Shown here: one piece after another, positions 58,696 through 64,000 of the stretch
Layout of the letters: every line of letters begins with the position of its first letter
Position numbering within the stretch: the first letter of the stretch is position 1
Source: Sphingopyxis sp. BE259
GTDB taxonomy: Bacteria > Pseudomonadota > Alphaproteobacteria > Sphingomonadales > Sphingomonadaceae
NCBI RefSeq assembly: GCF_031457495.1
Contig: NZ_JAVDWM010000001.1
Location: forward strand, 601,001 to 665,000
DNA: 64,000 bases
Direction of reading: 5' to 3'
The notes under the pieces: model-generated
What the model was told of the DNA's origin: nothing
Databases searched by the model: none
What the model saw: the letters and a program-made list of their open reading frames with translations, nothing else
Position numbers and translations under genes: made by a program

Positions 58696-58731
58696 GCCTC
58701 CCTGCGGAACCATCTGCGGGGAGGCTTTTTT
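58696..58731 (+). terminator. Intrinsic terminator that contains the next gene's ribosome site
   Basis: GCCTCCCTGC (58696-58705) pairs with GCGGGGAGGC (58716-58725) with one G-T pair, then six Ts run to the ATG at 58732. The 3' arm contains GGAGG, seven bases before that ATG. The hairpin therefore both ends the DUF4167 transcript and hides the Shine-Dalgarno of the DUF4139 gene in any readthrough RNA. Confidence 0.85.
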
Positions 58732-60123
58732 ATGCGCGCTTTGGCAACGACTTGCGGGGCGATTGCCATCGCTGGCGCATTGGCGGCCGGTACCGCCGTG
58801 GCGCAGGATGCCGCCCCGGCCAATGCCCAGGGCGACGTCGCGGTCACCATCTATAACAATGGCCAGTCGCTGGTGCAGGACGAGCGCCAGTTGAGCGTCG
58901 CGGCGGGGCGCAACCGCATTGAATTTCCCGACGTGTCGGCGCGCATCCGCCCCGAAACGGTAACGCTGTCGGGGCCAGGCATCGCCATCGTTGAACAGAA
59001 TTTCGATTTCGACCTGCTGACCCCCGACAAATTGATGGACAAGGCGGTCGGCCAGTCGATCACGCTGGTCCGCACCAACCCTGCGACCGGCGCCGAACGC
59101 AGCGAGCGCGCCAAGGTGCTGGCGGCGAACGGCGGCATCGTGCTCCAGATCGGTGAACGGATCGAGGTGCTGCGCGACGACGGTCTGCCCGTGCGCGCGG
59201 TGTTTGACCGCCTGCCGCCCAATTTGCGCGCGCGCCCGACGTTGTCGGTGACCGTCGATTCCGCCAGCGCGGGGACAGTCCCGACCCGGCTGTCGTATCT
59301 GACCCCCAACCTCGGCTGGACCGCCGATTATGTCGCGCTGTTTGACGCGGCAAAGGGCGCCATGGACATTCAAGGGTGGGTGACGCTGACCAACAGCACC
59401 GGCACGACCTTTGCCAATGCGCGCACGCTGCTCGTCGCGGGCAATCCGGGCGGGGGCGGCGGTTTTCGTCAGATGACCGGCGCGATGGACAGCGCCGGGA
59501 CCGAAAGCAACGACCGCGAACGGCTCGGCGACTATTATCTCTATCCGCTCGCGGCGCGGACGACGATCGCCAACGCGCAGCAAAAGCAGGTGAGTTTTCT
59601 GGATGTGAAGGGTGCGCCCGCGCAATCGACCTATGAATATGTCAATCGCTGGCTGGGCAGCAGCACCGAGGCGGCAAGCACCGCCAGCGTGCTGCGCTTT
59701 TCGACCTCGCGCCAAGGCGGTCTCGGCGACCAGCTCCCCGCCGGCACGATCCGCGTCTATATGCGCGACGCGCGCGGCGATCCGCAGTTCATCGGCGAAA
59801 ACAGCATCGGCCACACTCCGATGGGGTCGGCGATGTCGCTGCGCACCGGTGACGCCTATGATGTGAAGGTGCAGCCGACGGTGGTGTCGCGCACCCGCAA
59901 GGGCGATTCGCGCTGGGTGACCAAGATGAAATATACCGTCACCAATGCGCGGCCCGCGCCGGTGACGGTGCTGCTGGCGCAGGATGGCCTCTATGGCGAT
60001 GTGCGGATCAGCGACGAAAGCCTGAAAGGCGAGCGCATCTCGGCCGATCGCGTCGAATGGCGGGTGCCGGTGCCTGCCAATGGCAAGACCGACGTCACCG
60101 TCACCTTCGACACGCGCTACTAA
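58732..60123 (+). CDS. DUF4139 domain protein, first of two
   Basis: A 463-residue exported protein with a Sec signal peptide (AIAGALAAGTAVAQD). It matches DUF4139 proteins: VAVTIYNNGQSLVQDERQLSVAAGRNRIEFPDVSARI (read in parts) at the start, TLSVTVDSASAG-TPTRLSYLTPNLGWTADY in the middle and VTNARPAPVTVLLAQDGLYGDV towards the end. It looks like a periplasmic beta-rich protein with no enzyme motif. The start codon follows the T-run of the upstream terminator directly. A longer second copy follows after ten bases. Confidence 0.8.
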   Translation: MRALATTCGAIAIAGALAAGTAVAQDAAPANAQGDVAVTIYNNGQSLVQDERQLSVAAGRNRIEFPDVSARIRPETVTLSGPGIAIVEQNFDFDLLTPDKLMDKAVGQSITLVRTNPATGAERSERAKVLAANGGIVLQIGERIEVLRDDGLPVRAVFDRLPPNLRARPTLSVTVDSASAGTVPTRLSYLTPNLGWTADYVALFDAAKGAMDIQGWVTLTNSTGTTFANARTLLVAGNPGGGGGFRQMTGAMDSAGTESNDRERLGDYYLYPLAARTTIANAQQKQVSFLDVKGAPAQSTYEYVNRWLGSSTEAASTASVLRFSTSRQGGLGDQLPAGTIRVYMRDARGDPQFIGENSIGHTPMGSAMSLRTGDAYDVKVQPTVVSRTRKGDSRWVTKMKYTVTNARPAPVTVLLAQDGLYGDVRISDESLKGERISADRVEWRVPVPANGKTDVTVTFDTRY

Positions 60124-60133
60124 GGCGCACGGG

Positions 60134-61720
60134 ATGCGGGGCGCGCTCCTGCTGGCATGGCTTGCGGCGCTGCTGGCGCCGGGGGCGGCGCTTGCCCAGA
60201 CCGACCCCGCAATTGTGGTGTCGGCAAAAATCGACGATGCGGCGGTCACCGTCTATCGCGCCCCGAATCGCGGCGGCGGGCCGATCAATCCGCGCTGGCC
60301 GCAGGGCTTTGCCTTCATCACCGAAACGCGCACCGTCACCTTGCCCGCCGGGACATCAGTACTGCGGTTCGAAGGCGTGGCCGAGGGGCTGTTGCCCGAA
60401 ACCGCGGTGGTCAGCGGCCTGCCCGACGGGGTAATCGAAAAGAACCGCGATGCGCGGCTGCTGTCGCCCGCGGGGCTGGTCGATGCGTATCTGAAGCGCA
60501 GTGTGACGCTGCGCCGCACCAATCGCGCCACCGGCAAGGTGACCGAACAGGACGCGGTGATCCAGGCGGGTCCGAACGGCGGGGTGATTCTGCAAAATGC
60601 CGCCGGAGGCTTCGAGGCACTGGCCTGTTCGGGGCTGCCCGAGCGGATGCTCTATTCCCGCGTGCCCAAGGATCTGTCGGCGAAGCCGACGCTGTCGGTG
60701 CTGGTCGAAAGCCGCGCCGCGCGGACAGTGACGGTGCAATTGCTCTATCTTGCCGAAGGGTTCGACTGGGCGGCCAATTATGTCGCCGACCGCGATTCGG
60801 ACGGCAAGACGCTGGGGCTGACCGGGTGGATCACCGTCGCCAACGGCGGGGTCACCAGCTTTCCGGGCGCGCAGCTCAACGTCATCGCGGGGCGGCTGAA
60901 CAAGATTTACAGCCCACCGCTGCCGCGTAGCACGCCGGGGCCACTGGTGCTGAAATGCTGGCCGATGGATATCACCAGCACACATCCGTTGTGGGAATTG
61001 CCGCCGATTATCGAGATCGAGCAGGATTTTGCCGCGGATGCCGCCGAAGATGTCGTCGTGACCGGCAGCCGGGTCTCGCGGCGGGAGTTGATGTATCTGC
61101 CCGCGCCGGTCGCTCCTCCACCCCCGCCTCCACCTCCCCCGCCCCCGCCAGAGGATCTCGGCGACCTCAAATTCTATCGCGTCCCGTTCCGCGTCGATGT
61201 GTCGGCGAAGGGGCAGAAGCAGGTGGCGTTGCTGGCGAAGGACAAGGTCGCGGTCGAGCAGCTCTATGCCGCGACCCTTTACCAGAACGGCCAGCCGCAG
61301 CCGCTAACGCCGCGGCTGCGTGTCCAGAACCGCGAATCGGACGGGCTGGGCCTCGCGCTCCCCGCCGGGACCGCGGCGGTATTTGAGACGATCGGCGGCC
61401 AGCGCCTGCTCGTCGGCGAGGCGGCGATCGGCGACAAGGCGAAGGACGAGCGCGTCGATTATGACATCGCCCAAAGCCCCGCGGTGCAGTTTCGCGCGGT
61501 GGTGCAAGACCGTGATGCGAAGGGCGAATTTCAGACCTGGCGGGTAACGCTGACCAATGCGCGCCCGTTCGCAGCCGAGGTCGAGATGCTGATCCCGTTC
61601 GCGATCGACCCCGCGCCCGATGGCTGGGAGCGCCGCGGCAGCAGCTGGGTCTGGCGGGTGCGGGTGCCTGCGAACGACAGCCTGGTGCGCGAATTTCGGC
61701 AGAAACTAAAAGGCGGCTGA
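60134..61720 (+). CDS. DUF4139 domain protein, second of two, with VVVTGSR motif and polyproline tract
   Basis: A 528-residue exported protein (signal peptide LLAWLAALLAPGAALAQ) paralogous to its neighbour: VVSAKIDDAAVTVYRAPNRGG, LSVLVESRAARTVTVQLLYLAEGFDWAANY and the NARPFAAEVEMLIPF end match. It has an insertion absent from the first copy: residues 305-314 read EDVVVTGSRV, very like the plug entry of TonB-dependent receptors, followed by a run of 12 prolines at 328-339 before the domain resumes at FYRVPFRVDV. The ATG at 60134 lies ten bases after the first gene's stop, so both are in one operon. Function unknown. Confidence 0.78.
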   Translation: MRGALLLAWLAALLAPGAALAQTDPAIVVSAKIDDAAVTVYRAPNRGGGPINPRWPQGFAFITETRTVTLPAGTSVLRFEGVAEGLLPETAVVSGLPDGVIEKNRDARLLSPAGLVDAYLKRSVTLRRTNRATGKVTEQDAVIQAGPNGGVILQNAAGGFEALACSGLPERMLYSRVPKDLSAKPTLSVLVESRAARTVTVQLLYLAEGFDWAANYVADRDSDGKTLGLTGWITVANGGVTSFPGAQLNVIAGRLNKIYSPPLPRSTPGPLVLKCWPMDITSTHPLWELPPIIEIEQDFAADAAEDVVVTGSRVSRRELMYLPAPVAPPPPPPPPPPPPEDLGDLKFYRVPFRVDVSAKGQKQVALLAKDKVAVEQLYAATLYQNGQPQPLTPRLRVQNRESDGLGLALPAGTAAVFETIGGQRLLVGEAAIGDKAKDERVDYDIAQSPAVQFRAVVQDRDAKGEFQTWRVTLTNARPFAAEVEMLIPFAIDPAPDGWERRGSSWVWRVRVPANDSLVREFRQKLKGG

Positions 61721-61739
61721 TTCGCCGCCCAGGCCGGGG

Positions 61740-62126
61740 TCAGACCGGCGGCAAGGCCCGCGGGCGGTGATTTTCGTCGAGCGCGACAAAGGTGAACACG
61801 CCTTCGGTCACCTTGACCTCAATCTCGCCGCGGTCGCGGGTCGCGATGACCTCCAGCCGGATCGCCAGCGAGGTGCGGCCGCGCCGTTCGATATGGGCGT
61901 AGATCGAGATGATGTCGCGCAGCAGGATCGGGGCGATGAATTCCATCGTCTCGATCGCGACCGTGGCGACCGCGCCCTGCGCCTCGCGACCCGCGACGAT
62001 GCCGCCTGCGATGTCCATCTGGCTGAGTACCCAGCCGCCAAAGATATGGCCGTTGGCGTTGATATCGGCGGGACGGGGAACAACGCGCAGGATCGGGTCG
62101 CGCGGGCAATCTGGCTTATCGGTCAT
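61740..62126 (-). CDS. yciA: YciA-family acyl-CoA thioesterase
   Basis: A 128-residue hot-dog thioesterase of the YciA type, broad-specificity for acyl-CoA. ADINANGHIFGGWVLSQMDIAGGIVAGR carries the active-site Asn/Asp residues of this group, and the beta strands IETMEFIAPILLRDIISIYAHIER follow. The start ATG overlaps the stop of the small membrane-protein gene upstream by 11 bases, so they form a coupled pair. GGCGGC-rich sequence surrounds its stop; nothing unusual. Confidence 0.88.
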   Translation of the reverse strand: MTDKPDCPRDPILRVVPRPADINANGHIFGGWVLSQMDIAGGIVAGREAQGAVATVAIETMEFIAPILLRDIISIYAHIERRGRTSLAIRLEVIATRDRGEIEVKVTEGVFTFVALDENHRPRALPPV

Positions 62127-62436
62127 GGTTCATATCCGAATCGTTCTCGAACGGGTCTTCGATCGCCTCGTCATGCCCGCTGCCGCTCGACAGGAACACC
62201 AGTCCCATCAGGGCGGCGCCCAGCATTACCGACAGGCCGACGCCCGCGGCGGTCGCGACGATCATATGGATGGTCAGCGCGCTGCCCATGCTGATCCGCA
62301 GCCAGCCAAGCGCGCCAACGACCGCGAGCAGCGACACCAGCGCCATGCCGCGCATCAGGCGGCGATAGCGCGCCCAAGCGACTTTCGATGTGGCGTCCTT
62401 GTCGAGCGGGGAGGGTTTGACCATGGGCCCTGCCAT
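62116..62436 (-). CDS. Small membrane protein of unknown function
   Basis: A 106-residue protein with a basic N-terminus, two predicted membrane helices (GMALVSLLAVVGALGWL and VATAAGVGLSVMLGAALMGLVFL) and an acidic, Asp/Glu-rich C-terminal tail of about 18 residues. An alternative start is the ATG at 62424 (MVKPSPLDKD). It resembles the short two-helix proteins found next to yciA in sphingomonads, but I cannot assign a function. It overlaps yciA. Confidence 0.65.
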   Translation of the reverse strand: MAGPMVKPSPLDKDATSKVAWARYRRLMRGMALVSLLAVVGALGWLRISMGSALTIHMIVATAAGVGLSVMLGAALMGLVFLSSGSGHDEAIEDPFENDSDMNHDR

Positions 62437-62550
62437 GAACCAACGCGGCGATCAGGCCAAGCGCAATTGGAATACGGTCATCGGTTTCGGCTTTGCCGAG
62501 AATCATGATAGGCTTTGCGTCCAGAGAATCGACATGGGGAGCGGCAAGGC

Positions 62551-62976
62551 ATGACGATCGGAGCGATCCTCCACGGGCGCACAGGCCCGGTGATTTCGGC
62601 GCGCAAGGAAGACACGGTGCGCGCGGTGCTCGACCTGCTGGCCCAGCATCGTATCGGCGCGGTGCCGGTGATGGAAGGCGACACGATCGTCGGCATCTTT
62701 TCGGAACGCGACCTCGTCCGCCTGATGTCGTCCTATGGACCCGAGGCGCTCGACCGGCAGCTCGACGAGGTGATGACAAAATCGCCGATCACCTGCGAGC
62801 CGAGCACCGCGGTGATGGGGGCGCTGTCGCAAATGACTCAGCGCCGCATCCGCCATTTGCCCGTCGTCGATGGCGGCCGACTTGTCGGCTTCGTGTCGAT
62901 CGGCGACCTCGTCAAATATCGCATCGACCGCATCGAGGCCGAAGCTGCGGCGATGCGAGACTATATCGCGTCCTGA
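62551..62976 (+). CDS. Tandem CBS-domain protein
   Basis: A 141-residue protein consisting of two CBS domains: IGAILHGRTGPVISARKEDTVRAVLDLL opens the first and CEPSTAVMGALSQMTQRRIRHLPVVDGGRLVGFVSIGDLVKY makes up the second. Such stand-alone proteins bind adenosyl ligands and modulate partner enzymes or channels. GGGGAG lies nine bases before the ATG at 62551. The gene converges with the flippase gene and the two coding sequences overlap by 16 bases at their 3' ends. Confidence 0.88.
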   Translation: MTIGAILHGRTGPVISARKEDTVRAVLDLLAQHRIGAVPVMEGDTIVGIFSERDLVRLMSSYGPEALDRQLDEVMTKSPITCEPSTAVMGALSQMTQRRIRHLPVVDGGRLVGFVSIGDLVKYRIDRIEAEAAAMRDYIAS

Positions 62977-64000
62977 GCGGCGACTTCGGCGGCGGGCGGT
63001 TGGCGGCGCAGCACAAGCCGCATGACCTCGGCAATGGCGTCCCGCTCGAGTAGCCAGAGCAGCGCACCGTAAAGCGCGACCCCCAACCCAACGAGCGCGA
63101 CCAGCCGAATCGGCGCGACCAGCCCAAGTGGCGCGATCGCCTGTGCAGTAAAGCCGACCCCGACCGCCATCACCAGCGCGGGGGCGAGCCCCGGCAACAT
63201 GGCGCGACCGACATCCCATAAGGACACCCCGATCAGCGGCGCCGACAGGCGCGCGGTGACGATCAATAGCAGCGGCGCGGCGATCAGCCACGCCCAGGCC
63301 ATGCCGATCAGTCCCCATTCGGCGCCGATCAGAAAGGCGGCCGGAAAGATGATGGCGCCGCTGAGGGCGGTGAACATCGACAGCGATGGCTTGCCAAGTG
63401 CATTGGTCAGCGGCGCGAACAGGATCTGCACCGTCATCAGCATCAGGCCGAGCGCGATGATCTGGATATAAGGCACCATCCCCAGCCACTTCACCCCGAA
63501 TACCGTTTCGACCATCGGCGCCGCCGTGACCGCGAGGCCGCAATAAAAAGGCGCGGCGACCAGCGTCAGCAGCCGCACCGTCTTCAGGAAGCTCCAGCGC
63601 ACCGCCGCCATGTCTTGCTTGATTCGGGCGTAAGCGGGAAAGGCGACCTCGTTCAGCGGCGGCACAAATTTGGCCATGAAGATCTGCGCGAGGAACAATG
63701 CCTCGGCATAGAGGCCGAGCGCATGCGGTTCGAATCGGCCGCCGGCGATGAAGATGTCAGACTGGCTTTGCACCAGCCAGAACAGCTGACTGAACAGCAC
63801 TGCCGACCCGAAGCCGATGATCTGGCCGCAGCCCTTGAAATTGAAGCTGGGCCAGACGAGCAGCCGCGCGACCAGCGTCAGCCCGATCGCGCGGGTCCAG
63901 AACAGTGCGATCGGCGCATAGACCAGCGTCCACACTCCATAGCCCGCGAGCGCGCAGCCGAGCGCGGTGCCCGCGCCCGCAAGGGCGGCGAGCAGATTGA
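62961..64000 (-). CDS. Polysaccharide flippase of the MOP/Wzx superfamily (partial, 5' end off the window)
   Basis: An open frame of at least 346 codons runs from 64000 to the stop at 62961, with no start needed inside the window. The product has about ten membrane helices in the order typical of oligosaccharide flippases (for example LVYAPIALFWTRAIGLTLVA, LFAPLTNALGKPSL, GLIGMAWAWLIAAPLLLIV) and a final cytoplasmic tail RRQPPAAEVAAQDAI. It would move lipid-linked sugar units across the inner membrane. An apparent start at 63935 is not the true one because the frame continues to the edge with good hydrophobic sequence. Confidence 0.85.
   Translation of the reverse strand, partial: NLLAALAGAGTALGCALAGYGVWTLVYAPIALFWTRAIGLTLVARLLVWPSFNFKGCGQIIGFGSAVLFSQLFWLVQSQSDIFIAGGRFEPHALGLYAEALFLAQIFMAKFVPPLNEVAFPAYARIKQDMAAVRWSFLKTVRLLTLVAAPFYCGLAVTAAPMVETVFGVKWLGMVPYIQIIALGLMLMTVQILFAPLTNALGKPSLSMFTALSGAIIFPAAFLIGAEWGLIGMAWAWLIAAPLLLIVTARLSAPLIGVSLWDVGRAMLPGLAPALVMAVGVGFTAQAIAPLGLVAPIRLVALVGLGVALYGALLWLLERDAIAEVMRLVLRRQPPAAEVAAQDAI

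Noticed and set aside
57553..60249. Minus-strand open frame of 898 codons
   Set aside because: It lies opposite the DUF4167 and DUF4139 genes, both of which have signal peptides or family motifs and correct codon use on the plus strand. High GC keeps the antisense frame open.
1..64000. CRISPR arrays, insertion sequences or prophage
   Set aside because: Repeats seen are single palindromes, not spaced direct repeats, and no transposase, integrase or phage gene is present.

Overview
This window is about 65% GC chromosomal DNA from an alphaproteobacterium, most likely a sphingomonad (Sphingopyxis/Sphingomonas type). The evidence is the pcm-tolC-popZ order, a TonB-receptor/tryptophan-halogenase-like/GH13/GH97 sugar locus, the giant NAD-glutamate dehydrogenase, prmC followed by a DUF4167 gene, and many palindromic intergenic repeats of the kind found in sphingomonads. 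The species assignment is inference. I see no insertion sequence, prophage, integrase or CRISPR array.

Layout. 1-2.3 kb: end of mutY, a Tat-exported serine hydrolase and nudC, coupled by overlapping start and stop codons. 2.5-5.2 kb (minus strand): pcm-tolC-popZ. 5.4-6.9 kb: tRNA-Cys, a decayed GH68 levansucrase and the ROK fructokinase that follows it. 7.0-9.2 kb: AMP nucleosidase and a peroxiredoxin. 9.35-20.6 kb: a complete-looking alpha-glucan locus, with a LacI-family regulator diverging from a TonB-dependent receptor. An intrinsic terminator follows the receptor, and then come a halogenase-like flavoprotein, an exported GH13 amylase, a cytoplasmic GH13 alpha-glucosidase and an exported GH97 enzyme. 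A perfect 12-bp palindrome with a central CpG between regulator and receptor is the probable operator.

20.7-29.6 kb: a PAS-like acidic protein, NAD-glutamate dehydrogenase, an ATP-grasp enzyme, a ribbon-helix-helix/membrane-protein pair and acetoacetyl-CoA reductase. 29.7-36.9 kb (minus): a DUF1963 protein, a molybdenum hydroxylase large subunit coupled to ferrochelatase, a lipoprotein coupled to a CoA-binding protein, and Mrp. 37-43.3 kb (plus): hflK-hflC, a DegP-type protease, a glyoxalase-fold protein, RidA and a HerA-like ATPase. 43.4-53.9 kb: globin-like protein, cytochrome P450, thioesterase, QueF, a proline-rich membrane protein, sulfurtransferase, cystathionine beta-lyase, MscS, pyrophosphatase and an M61 peptidase. 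54.2-58.7 kb: hisS, prfA, prmC and the DUF4167 gene. 58.7-64 kb: two tandem DUF4139 proteins, a YciA thioesterase, a small membrane protein, a CBS protein and the end of a polysaccharide flippase.

Most genes are housekeeping. The observations most worth a second look are: (a) the levansucrase relic beside an intact fructokinase; (b) the second DUF4139 protein, which carries a TonB-receptor-like VVVTGSR motif followed by 12 prolines; (c) a terminator hairpin whose 3' arm is also the ribosome binding site of the first DUF4139 gene; (d) the halogenase-like flavoprotein inside a sugar operon, behind a terminator and with a TTG start; (e) a compositional break at the 3' end of hisS, whose last codons and stop come from a repeat element; and (f) an apparently leaderless, heat-shock-type promoter at hflK.
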